Source: Anaerolineaceae bacterium
GTDB lineage: Bacteria; Chloroflexota; Anaerolineae; JAAYZQ01
Length of the DNA: 7,415 bases
NCBI GenBank assembly: GCA_012514775.1
Contig: JAAYZQ010000180.1
Span: 1 to 7,415, forward strand
Reading direction: 5' to 3'
Positions within the stretch are counted from its first letter, which is position 1, and every line of letters starts with the position of its first letter. The notes under the pieces were generated by a model that searched no databases, had not been told where the DNA came from, and saw only the letters and a program-made list of their open reading frames with translations. Both the position numbers and the translations under genes were made by a program. Positions 1-7,000 of this stretch are shown one piece after another.

Positions 1-425
1 CCGGCATCCCGCCGGAGCCGGAGGTTGACGGCGGATCGGTCATGATTGTCCTCGCCACGACTGCCCCTCTGACCAGCCGCCAGCTCGGGCGACTGTGTGT
101 GCGCGCCGCCGCCGGCCTGGCCCGCTGCGGCAGCGTCTATGGTCACGGCAGCGGCGATTTCGTCATCGCTTTCAGCACGGCCCACCGCCTGCCCCACGAC
201 CCGCCCTTCCTCTCCGCTCCCTACACCCTCCTCGTCGACGAGGGGCGTGCCATGGACGCACTCTTTGCGGCTGTGGCCGAGAGCGTGGAGGAATCGGTCC
301 TCAACTCGCTCTTTGCCGCCAAAACCGTCATCGGCCGCGACGGGCACGTACGCCATGCCCTACCCGTCGACCAGGTGGTCGTCCTGCTGCGCGACCGCTG
401 CAGTCCTACCGTAGAGGGGGAATGA
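1..425 (+). CDS. P1 family peptidase (DmpA/BapA-like aminopeptidase), C-terminal part, 5' end outside window
   Basis: The first complete codon in frame is at position 3, and the reading frame is open from the left edge to a TGA at 423-425, so about 140 C-terminal residues are visible. The sequence follows the C-terminal half of peptidase family S58/P1 (DmpA, BapA), as I recall it. It has a GSVMIVLATTAPL strand like DmpA's GSIIVVVATDAPL, then RAAAGLARCGSV, GHGSGDFVIAFSTAHRLP, and the terminal helix ESVEESVLNSLFAA like EAVEEAIVNALLAA. Known members are autoprocessed N-terminal nucleophile hydrolases that remove N-terminal residues from short peptides, some acting on D- or beta-amino acids. The self-cleavage site and nucleophilic serine lie upstream of this window, so activity cannot be judged. 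The Met at 42 is internal: conserved residues continue upstream of it. The next gene begins at the base after the stop, suggesting co-transcription. Confidence 0.9.
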   Translation, partial: GIPPEPEVDGGSVMIVLATTAPLTSRQLGRLCVRAAAGLARCGSVYGHGSGDFVIAFSTAHRLPHDPPFLSAPYTLLVDEGRAMDALFAAVAESVEESVLNSLFAAKTVIGRDGHVRHALPVDQVVVLLRDRCSPTVEGE

Positions 426-1127
426 ATGGACTATGAGCTTTTCCGTGCCGCCTGGCACGATGCGCTGCACGAGTCGGGCATGCTGCCCTACATTTTTCCG
501 CCAAACGAGACCGTAGAGCTGCGGCACATGAGCCGCAGCTACCACGTGACCGCCTCGCTGTCCAGCAGCGAGCAGCCCCGGCCCTTTTACGTCAGCCTGG
601 GCCTTTCCTGGGTGTGGGACGCGCTGCAATCCGCCCGCACGGCCACCGTCGAGGAGGACCTGTTGGAACAGCTCCTGGGCGAAGAGAACCGCTCGGAAGA
701 GACGGAGCAGCCCTGGCTGCGCGTGGACGTCAACCTGTGGGCCACGCTGCCCGCGGGCTCGCCCTTGCCTCTGCCCGACCTGGATGCCTGGCACCGCTGG
801 GTGGACGACGTGATGTCGCGCATGGAATCCCTGTTGTACGACGGCGACGAAGCGGACGAACAACAGCCGCCGGTGCTGGCCTGGCGCGGCGAGCCGGCTG
901 CCCGCCTGCACTGGGCGCCCGACGGCCAGATCCTGCTGACCGGCGTCGAGCTGGCTGCCTGGCAGGGCATCGACCTGCCCCGCCACTGGGACGACCCCGA
1001 GCGGGAGTGGGACGACGACCCGGCGGACCAGTTGGTCGACTTTGCACGGCGCGTGTGGGAGGCCGTGCACCAGTGGGCCGACACCCTGCCCAACCTGCTG
1101 CCCGACAACGACGGCGGGGAGGGGTAG
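426..1127 (+). CDS. Conserved-looking hypothetical protein, acidic and Trp-rich, 233 aa
   Basis: I do not recognise a named domain. The start ATG at 426 directly follows the TGA of the peptidase gene (GAATGAATG). It is preceded by a purine run, AGAGGGGG at 413-420, at good spacing, so this start is well supported and translation is probably coupled. The product is soluble, with no signal peptide or membrane segment. It is rich in Trp, Asp and Glu, with an acidic C-terminus (WDDPEREWDDDPADQL, then DNDGGEG). Distinctive blocks are FRAAWHDALHESGML near the N-terminus, ARTATVEEDLLEQLLGEE, then PWLRVDVNLWATLP, and WQGIDLPRHWDDP. The ordered block pattern looks like a real protein family; I have an impression of similar unannotated proteins in other GC-rich bacteria but cannot verify it. 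No catalytic motif or cysteine pair is visible. Context with a peptidase gives no firm functional hint. Confidence 0.8.
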   Translation: MDYELFRAAWHDALHESGMLPYIFPPNETVELRHMSRSYHVTASLSSSEQPRPFYVSLGLSWVWDALQSARTATVEEDLLEQLLGEENRSEETEQPWLRVDVNLWATLPAGSPLPLPDLDAWHRWVDDVMSRMESLLYDGDEADEQQPPVLAWRGEPAARLHWAPDGQILLTGVELAAWQGIDLPRHWDDPEREWDDDPADQLVDFARRVWEAVHQWADTLPNLLPDNDGGEG

Positions 1128-1164
1128 GCACCCTCGCCCCCAGGGATTGTTCACAGCCCCTTCC

Positions 1165-1977
1165 ATGAGCCGCTCCAAGCGCACCGTCGCTCTGTTGCTG
1201 CGGCTCTGGCCCCTGGGCCGGATCATGCACCGCCTGGCGCGGCTGCCTTTCCTCAGCCTGGTGATGCGGCCGTTCTACCAGCCGGCGGCCAACCAGGCCA
1301 TCATCATCCCTGTCCACGAGACCGTGGGCGGCACCGAGAGCGTGGCCCTGCCCTTCCCGCTCCTGGCGCCCCTGGTAGAGCTGGCCAGTGCCCGCTTTAT
1401 CGTCGATGCCTGCCTGTGCCGGAGCGCGGAGGGCTGCCGGAACTATCCCGCCGACATCGGCTGCCTATTCCTGGGCGATGCCGCCACCCGCATCAATCCC
1501 GAGATGGGGCGCCCGGCGAGCATATCCGAGACCCTGGCCCACGTGCAGCGTGGCCTGGAGGCCGGCCTGGTGCCTATGGTGGTCCACGCCTCCTTTGATG
1601 CCTGGATCCTGGGCATACCTTACCATCGCATGTTGGCCATCTGCTTCTGCTGTGACTGCTGCTGTACGGTGCGCCAGGGGCTGCGGGAGGGACCGGCAGC
1701 CTTCTGGGAGACCGTGGAGCGCTTGCCCGGCCTGAACGTGGAGGCCGGGCCGGAGTGCCTGGCGTGCGGCACCTGCCTGGAGGTCTGTCCTGTGGGTGCC
1801 ATCTTCCTGGAGGATGGGCGAGCACAGGTGAACGGCGACTGCAAGGGCTGCGGCCGGTGCGTCGCCGCCTGCCCCACGGGTGCCATGCACCTCCGCCTCG
1901 CGCCTGGGGTTGACGTGCTGGCGGGGCTCCTGGCCCGCGTGGAGGCCCGCACCGACATCCGGTCCAGCACGGCCTGA
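1165..1977 (+). CDS. 4Fe-4S dicluster ferredoxin-domain protein with extra cysteine-rich motifs, 270 aa
   Basis: The C-terminal third is a bacterial 2[4Fe-4S] ferredoxin fold. C198/C201/C204/C208-Pro (CLACGTCLEVCP) and C226/C229/C232/C236-Pro (CKGCGRCVAACP) form two complete CxxCxxCxxxCP motifs, so it is very likely an electron carrier or electron-transfer subunit. Upstream are two more cysteine groups. C83/C85/C91/C100 lie in a CLCRSAEGC...YPADIGCLFLGDA block. C160/C162/C163/C165/C166/C167 form CFCCDCCC. I recall similar uncharacterised proteins in strict anaerobes, but know of no tested function. The N-terminus (residues 8-40) is basic and hydrophobic, possibly an amphipathic membrane-surface anchor, with no clear signal peptide. 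I chose ATG 1165 because longer in-frame starts overlap the upstream gene in low-complexity sequence. No strong Shine-Dalgarno sequence precedes it, so TTG 1147 or the internal ATG 1225 remain possible. It lies 37 bp after the preceding gene on the same strand. Confidence 0.88.
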   Translation: MSRSKRTVALLLRLWPLGRIMHRLARLPFLSLVMRPFYQPAANQAIIIPVHETVGGTESVALPFPLLAPLVELASARFIVDACLCRSAEGCRNYPADIGCLFLGDAATRINPEMGRPASISETLAHVQRGLEAGLVPMVVHASFDAWILGIPYHRMLAICFCCDCCCTVRQGLREGPAAFWETVERLPGLNVEAGPECLACGTCLEVCPVGAIFLEDGRAQVNGDCKGCGRCVAACPTGAMHLRLAPGVDVLAGLLARVEARTDIRSSTA

Positions 1978-2008
1978 GCCGCCGGTCCCGAATGCTGCAC
2001 CACGACGC

Positions 2009-2042
2009 AAAAAGTGCCCGGCACAACCCGTGCCAGGCACTT
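2009..2042 (-). terminator. Intrinsic terminator of the minus-strand DUF2917 gene
   Basis: Positions 2012-2024 (AAGTGCCCGGCAC) and 2030-2042 (GTGCCAGGCACTT) form a 13-bp stem with one mismatch and a 5-base loop. Read on the minus strand, the hairpin is followed at once by five T (complement of AAAAA at 2009-2013). That gives the classic stem plus U-tract about 60 bases after the DUF2917 stop codon. On the plus strand the hairpin lies about 35 bases after the ferredoxin gene but has no T-run behind it, so it would be at best a weak terminator in that direction. Confidence 0.8.
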
Positions 2043-2053
2043 GCTCAGCCGTT

Positions 2054-2065
2054 AATCGCGCGATT
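2054..2065. repeat. 12-bp perfect palindrome AATCGCGCGATT
   Basis: A perfect self-complementary 12-mer lies in the short gap between the terminator hairpin and the 3' end of the DUF2917 gene. It could be a protein-binding site or chance. There is no second copy in the window and no promoter beside it, so no function is assigned. Confidence 0.3.
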
Positions 2066-2103
2066 CTCGTGAATGGTGGTATCGACCTTGTTTCCGCTCG
2101 GCG

Positions 2104-2379
2104 TCAGCTTGTGACGCGCACCCGGGCGTCTCGCACGGCCTCAACCAGGACGGCCCCCCTCCGGTTGACGGCAAACTTCTCGCCGGCGATCAGGATGTGA
2201 TCTCGCGGATCTCCGGCCTGCGTGATCCAGACGGCACCCTCCAGGCAGGTGACGGCCGGACCGTGCTTCCTGCCCTCTAGCCGGCAGAGGTCCTTACGCT
2301 CAAGCTGCATATCGGTCACGGGCGCAGCTGCGGCCCGGGATTGGTGAGATTCGTTCGCGTGGGCGAACCGGATAGCCAT
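2104..2379 (-). CDS. DUF2917 domain-containing protein, 91 aa
   Basis: The central and C-terminal part matches the DUF2917 pattern as I know it: a hydrophobic start (LCRLEGRKHGPAVTCLEG), the hallmark VWITQAGDPRDHILIAGE, then a short beta-rich tail (FAVNRRGAVLVEAVRDARV). Members are small, beta-strand-rich, cupin-like proteins of unknown biochemical role; the domain is defined only by sequence. No signal peptide or membrane segment is visible. The first 22 residues are a variable, probably disordered lead. The start at 2377-2379 is strongly supported by GAGGAGG on the minus strand (complement of 2387-2393), with 7 bases between it and the ATG. The gene is divergent from the MocR/polymerase unit across 202 bp and ends before an intrinsic terminator, so it is a single-gene transcript. 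MocR-type regulators often control their divergent neighbour, which makes it a candidate target. Confidence 0.85.
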   Translation of the reverse strand: MAIRFAHANESHQSRAAAAPVTDMQLERKDLCRLEGRKHGPAVTCLEGAVWITQAGDPRDHILIAGEKFAVNRRGAVLVEAVRDARVRVTS

Positions 2380-2386
2380 TGTACAC

Positions 2387-2393
2387 CTCCTCA
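2387..2393 (-). promoter_or_regulatory. Strong ribosome binding site of the DUF2917 gene
   Basis: On the minus strand GAGGAGG lies 7 bases before the ATG (complement at 2377-2379). It is a near-perfect anti-16S match, stronger than any other in the window, and it fixes the start. Confidence 0.85.
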
Positions 2394-2411
2394 GACTGTT
2401 GATCTGTCTCC

Positions 2412-2440
2412 ATTGTACGGCATGGGCGGCGAAAAGTACA
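2412..2440 (-). promoter_or_regulatory. Candidate promoter of the DUF2917 gene
   Basis: The minus-strand -10 is TACAAT (complement of 2412-2417). A weak -35, TGTACT (complement of 2435-2440), sits 17 bp away, and the start site would be near 2405. A second TACAAT (complement of 2457-2462) is an alternative -10 without a clear -35. The poor -35 coincides with one copy of the RRTACAGWT motif, so the promoter may depend on a regulator. Confidence 0.45.
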
Positions 2441-2519
2441 GATGCAGAGATTGTGGATTGTACCCATAACAGACACCGATCAGGAGATCTGTATCGGTAT
2501 TCTCAGAACCCAACTGTAC

Positions 2520-2548
2520 TTGTCCTGTCTCTCTTTCTGGAGTATAAT
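2520..2548 (+). promoter_or_regulatory. Sigma-70-type promoter of the MocR-polymerase unit
   Basis: A perfect -10 TATAAT at 2543-2548 is preceded, with 17-bp spacing, by TTGTCC at 2520-2525 (four of six -35 consensus positions). The expected start is near 2555, giving a leader of about 27 bases. The surrounding DNA is clearly more AT-rich than the genes. Confidence 0.75.
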
Positions 2549-2570
2549 GGATACAGTTCGATGATCCACG

Positions 2571-2576
2571 GGAGGT
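2571..2576 (+). promoter_or_regulatory. Ribosome binding site of the MocR-type gene
   Basis: GGAGGT at 2571-2576 lies 5 bases before the ATG at 2582. This decides the start in favour of 2582 over the in-frame ATG at 2645. Confidence 0.8.
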
Positions 2577-2581
2577 AGCCT

Positions 2582-4027
2582 ATGGCTTCAGAGCTTGGAG
2601 TGCGGGACCAGAGGCAGTGGCTCTATGAGGAGCTAGCCGAGCGCATGGCGTCCATGATCGAGAAGGGGACCTATCGCCCGGGCGACCGCCTGCCTTCGGT
2701 GCGCCAGTTGAGCAAGCAGCAGGAGGTCAGCATTTCCACCGTCTTGCAGGCTTACTACCTGTTGGAGGATCGCGGCCTCATCGAGGCGCGGCCCCAGTCC
2801 GGCTATTATGTCTGTGCCCGGCCCGCCGGGGCGCTCCTGGAGCCCGAAATCTCGTCGCCCGAGCCCGACCCCAGTGACGTCAGCGTCCAGGAGCTGGTCC
2901 TTATGGTCCTGCGCGACACCCTTAAGCCCAACCTGCTCCAGTTCGGCACGGCCATCCCCCATCCCGACCTGCTGGCCACGGCCAAGATCAACCGCATCCT
3001 GGCCTCCATCGCCCGCGAGAATCGGCTCGAGCACGCCATGTACGCCTTCCCGCCGGGCTGCGAGGACCTCCGCACCGCGGTCGCCCAGCGCGCTGTGAGC
3101 GCCGGCTGTAGCCTTGCCCCAAACGACGTCGTCGTCACCTCCGGGGCCGACGAGGCCATGCACCTCTGCCTGCGCGCCATCTGCCGCCCGGGCGACACGG
3201 TGGCCATCGAGTCGCCCCTCTACTTTGGCTTCCTGCAGATCCTGGAGGCCCTGGGCTTGCGCGCCCTGGAGATCCCGACCCATCCGCGCACGGGCATCAG
3301 CCTGGAGGCCCTGCGCTTTGCTCTCGACCACAATCCCGTGCGCGCCTGCATGGTCATCTCGAACTTTAACAACCCCCTGGGCAGCCGCATCCCGGACGAC
3401 AACCAACGCGAGCTGGTAGAGATGCTGGCCCGTCGCGAAATCCCCCTCATCGAAAACGACAGCTTTGGCGAGCTTTACTTTTCCGGCGACCGGCCGGGGG
3501 TGGCCAAGAGCTACGACCGCAAGGGGCTGGTGCTCCTCTGTTCTTCCTATTCGGAGACCCTGGCGCCCGGCTTTCGCATTGGCTGGACGGCTCCGGGGCG
3601 CTTCAAGGCCGATGTGGAGTGGTACAAGCTGACCACCAACGTGGCCACGCCCACGCTGCCCCAGCTTGCCATCGCCCGGTTCCTGGGCAGTGGCAGTTAC
3701 GACCATCACTTGCGACGCATACGCCGCGCCTATGCCCAGCGCATGGCCGAGATGTCGCGGGCCATCGAGCGCCATTTCCCGGCCGGCGTGCGCGTCACAC
3801 GGCCCGATGGCGGCCACGTGCTGTGGGTGCAGTTGCCCGAAGCGGTGGACTCGCTGGAGCTGTATCGCCTGGCCCTACGCATCGGCGTCACCCTGGCGCC
3901 CGGCAACATCTTTTCCGCCACCGAGCAGTACCGCAACTTTATCCGGCTCAACGCCGCCTTCTGGTCCCCCGAGGCCGAGCCCGCCCTGCAGCAGCTCGGC
4001 GAGATCGTCGCCAGGCTGGCACGCTAA
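2582..4027 (+). CDS. MocR-type GntR regulator with aminotransferase-like domain lacking the PLP lysine, 481 aa
   Basis: Residues 12-77 are a GntR winged helix-turn-helix (YRPGDRLPSVRQLSKQQEVS, then STVLQAYYLLEDRGLIEARP and GYYV). After a linker of about 30 residues comes a fold-type I aminotransferase domain (about 115-480), the architecture of MocR/GabR/YdcR regulators. Known members sense PLP or an amine through a PLP aldimine and activate or repress neighbouring genes, usually including their own. Seen here: N264 in FNNPLG, D293 (pairs with the PLP ring nitrogen), phosphate-binding R332 in PGFRIGW, and carboxylate-binding R455 in NFIRLNAAF. The Schiff-base lysine expected in SxSKTLAPG is E325 (SYSETLAPG, codon GAG at 3554-3556), and the aromatic partner after D293 is F295 rather than Tyr. 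Length is normal for the family and the frame is intact, so this is an altered sensor, not a pseudogene. One A-to-G change would suffice, so a sequence error is possible. The stop overlaps the next start (TAATG). Confidence 0.93.
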   Translation: MASELGVRDQRQWLYEELAERMASMIEKGTYRPGDRLPSVRQLSKQQEVSISTVLQAYYLLEDRGLIEARPQSGYYVCARPAGALLEPEISSPEPDPSDVSVQELVLMVLRDTLKPNLLQFGTAIPHPDLLATAKINRILASIARENRLEHAMYAFPPGCEDLRTAVAQRAVSAGCSLAPNDVVVTSGADEAMHLCLRAICRPGDTVAIESPLYFGFLQILEALGLRALEIPTHPRTGISLEALRFALDHNPVRACMVISNFNNPLGSRIPDDNQRELVEMLARREIPLIENDSFGELYFSGDRPGVAKSYDRKGLVLLCSSYSETLAPGFRIGWTAPGRFKADVEWYKLTTNVATPTLPQLAIARFLGSGSYDHHLRRIRRAYAQRMAEMSRAIERHFPAGVRVTRPDGGHVLWVQLPEAVDSLELYRLALRIGVTLAPGNIFSATEQYRNFIRLNAAFWSPEAEPALQQLGEIVARLAR

Positions 4028-7000
4028 TGGCTGGCATCGCGCACCTGCACGTCCACTCGCACTTGAGCCTCCTGGGGGGCACAGCCTCGCCCGAGGAGCT
4101 GGTGGCCCGCGCCGCCGCCGATGGGCTTCCGGCCCTCGCCCTGACCGACACGAATGCCCTCTACGGCGCGGTGTCCTTCGACCGCGCCTGCCGGGCGGCC
4201 GGCATCCGGCCCCTCCTGGGCATGACAGTTACCGTCGCCCCGCCGGCGGCCCACGTTGGCCCGGTGTCCTGGCCCGGGCGCCTGGTGTTGCTGGCGACGG
4301 GCCCGCAGGGTTACCGCTCCCTCTGCCGCCTGTCCTCTTTGGTCCAGGCCCAACCCGAGCGCGAGACCCTGGCAGCCCGCGGCCTGGCGTGGGATGACCT
4401 GGCGGCCCACAGCCAGGGCGTCCTCTGCCTGGGCGGCGGGCGTGCGGGCTGGATAGAGCGCCTGTGGCGCGCCGGCCAGGCGGACCAGGCCGCCGCGGTT
4501 GCCGCCCGGCTGGCCGAGATCTATGACGGGGCCGCCTACCTCAGCCTGGAGATCCACGGGCCCGGCGACGAGGCCGTCGCCATGGAGCTGGCCGCCCTGG
4601 CACTGCGCCATGGCCTGCGGCCCGTGGCCGCGCAGCCGGTCTACTGCCTGGAGGCGGCCGACGCGTCCCGACTGCGGCTGCTGGCGGCCATCGATCACAA
4701 CGTGCCCCTGGCGGAGGTGCCGCCCCATGCCCTGCCTGCCGCGGGGGACCCGGCTGTCGACCTCCACTGGCTGCCCCCCGTCGAGGTCGCCGCCCGCTTT
4801 GCCCGCCTGCCCGAGGCCCTGGCGGCTGTCGAGGAGGTAGTCGCCCTCTGCGAGCCGGTCCTGCCCGACGGCCACCCCGTCTGGCCCGACCTGAAGCTGC
4901 CACCGGGCCGGTCCCCCGACGAGGCCCTGGCCCTCCTGGCCGGGGAGGGGCTGGATGCGCGTTACGGCCCCGGCGCGTCTCCACGCGCCCGCGAGCGCCT
5001 GGTCGGCGAGCTGGCGGCCATTGCCCGCCACGGCTACGCGCCCCTCTTTCTCGTGGTGGCCGACATCACCCGCTTTGCCCGCGAGGCGGGCATCCCCTTC
5101 AACACCAGGGGCAGCGTGGCCAACTCGCTGGTGGCCTATTGCGCGGGCATCACGAACGTCGATCCCGTCGCCCACGACCTGCTCTTCGAGCGCTTTCTCA
5201 ACCCTGCCCGCGCCGAGGCGGCGGGGGGCACCGCCCACGGGCTGCCCGACATCGACCTGGACTTTTGCAGCCGCAGGCGCGACGAGGTGCTGGATTACGT
5301 GCGGCGCACCTACGGCGCCGACCGCGTGGCGTTGGTCTCGACCATCAGCACGCTCCAGCCCCGCGGTGCCGTGCGCGAGGTGGCCAAGGCCTACGGTTTG
5401 GACGAGGCCCAGGCCTCTCGCCTGGTCTCCATGCTGCCCCGCCACTGGCACCCCGATCCCCGCCGGCGCGACCGGCGTACCGTCGAGGATGTGCTGGCCG
5501 AGTTGCCCGACGCCCGCCACCGCCAGGTGGTGACCATGGCCTACGAGTTGGTGGGCCAGCCGCACCACCTCAGCGTCCATCCTGGCGGGCTGGTCATCAC
5601 CCCCGGCCCCCTGACCGACCTGCTGCCCCTGCAGTGGGCGCCCAAGGGCTTTTACATCACCCAGTATGACCACCTGGACGTGGAGGCGGTGGGCCTGCCC
5701 AAGCTCGACCTGCTGGGCATCCGCGCCCTCACAGTCCTGGCCGACGCTGAGCGCCTGGTGCGGCGCCATGGAGACCCCACCTTTCAACTGGCCTCCATCC
5801 CCGAAGACGACCCCGCGACGGCGGCGCTGCTGTCGCGGGCCGAGACCATCGGCGTGTTCCAGTGCGAGTCGGTGGGGGCCCGCCGCACGCTGCGCCAGCT
5901 CCGGGCGCGGACCGTGCGCGACCTGGCGGTGGCCAACGCCTTTTTCAAGCCGGGCCCGGCCATGGGAGGCATGGCCGCTGCCTTTGTGCGGCGCTACCGC
6001 GGCCAGGAGGCGGTCAGCTACCTGCACCCCGCCCTGGAGCCGATCCTGGCCAACACCATGGGCGTGCTCCTCTTCCAGGAACAGGTACTGCGCGTGGCCC
6101 GAGAGGTGGCGGGCCTGAGCTGGGCCCAGGCCGACCGCCTGCGGCACGGCATGGGCCACTTTGGTCACGGCGAGATGGCCGCCCTGGAGGCCCAGTTCGT
6201 GGCCGGCTGCCGGTGCCCGCCGCCCGAGGGGCCCGGCATGAGCCGGCAGCAGGCCGAAACGCTCTGGCAGCAGGTCCTCGCCTTTGCCGGCTATGGATTC
6301 AACCAGGGCCATGCCACCTCCTACGCCCTGGTCAGCTACCGCTCGGCCTATCTCAAGGCCCACTGGCCCGCGGCCTTTTTCTGCGCCCGCCTGGCCGAGT
6401 GGGGCGGCTTTCACCACCCGGCCATCTACATGGCCGAGGCCCGGCGCCTGGGCATCGCCGTCCGCCCGCCCCACGTCAACCACAGCGGCAGCCGCTTTCG
6501 CCTGGAGATCGAGGGCGACCGGCCGGTGCTGTGGATGGGTCTGGGCCAGGTCCGCGACCTGCGCCGCGAGTCGGTGCGGGCCATCGTCGCCGGGAGACGA
6601 GAGCGGCCCTTTGCCAGCCTGCGCGACCTGCTGGCCCGCCTGTCGCTCCAGCCCAGGGAGGTCCAGCACCTGGTGCAGTGCGGCGCCCTCGACGACCTGC
6701 CCGCCGCCGACCTGGAAAGCGGTGAATCCCCCAGCCGAGCTGCCCTCCTGGAAGAGGCGGCCGAGATCCAGCGCGCCGGGAGCGCGCTGCAAATGACCTT
6801 CGGCTTTGCCCGACCCCCCGTCCCGGCCGAGACGCCCGTCCAGCGCCTGGCCTGGGAGCAGCGCCTCCTGGGCCACCCCCTCAGCGTCCACCCCCTGGAG
6901 GTCGTCGCCGCGCGCCTGCCGGAATACCTGCCCCTGGCTCGCCTGCCCGAGACGGGCGGCCGGCCGGTGGCCGTGGCTGGCGTGCGGCTGCCGGGCTGGC

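Larger units (their letters stand above)
2402..2558. promoter_or_regulatory. Array of RRTACAGWT motifs, candidate operators for the MocR-type regulator
   Basis: Four exact matches to RRTACAGWT occur: 2435-2443 (plus, AGTACAGAT), 2487-2495 (minus, GATACAGAT), 2512-2520 (minus, AGTACAGTT) and 2550-2558 (plus, GATACAGTT). A fifth site with one mismatch is at 2402-2410 (minus, GAGACAGAT). All copies of TACAG/CTGTA in this intergenic region belong to the four exact sites. At the plus-strand promoter, one copy ends at the -35 (2520-2525) and another spans the expected start site. At the minus-strand promoter the same arrangement appears in mirror image, at 2435-2443 and 2402-2410. The middle copy (2487-2495) lies between the two promoters. 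Which protein binds is inferred only from proximity. Confidence 0.5.

Noticed and set aside
1042..1164. Longer N-terminus for the ferredoxin protein starting at ATG 1042
   Set aside because: It would overlap the preceding gene by 86 bases, and the added residues are Pro/Thr/Cys-rich out-of-frame sequence unlike the rest of the protein.
360..1226. A 288-codon minus-strand open frame over the hypothetical protein gene
   Set aside because: It spans parts of three plus-strand genes, has biased composition and no ribosome binding site. The plus-strand frame has a coupled start and balanced residue use.
2475..2498. Inverted repeat ACCGAT...ATCGGT in the divergent region as the main operator
   Set aside because: It occurs once, its arms are only 6 bp with 12 bp between, and its centre is not aligned with either promoter. 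The repeated RRTACAGWT motif explains the layout better.
2500..2508. Possible SOS/LexA box (TTCTCAGAA) upstream of the MocR-polymerase unit
   Set aside because: It is a 9-base palindrome that matches neither the GAAC-N4-GTTC type nor the CTGT-N8-ACAG type at proper spacing. No other LexA-like site is seen in the intergenic region.
3619..4026. Upstream extension of the polymerase frame from ATG 3619
   Set aside because: This stretch is the mocR coding region read in another frame and is His/Arg/Pro-rich. The PHP domain begins right after ATG 4027.
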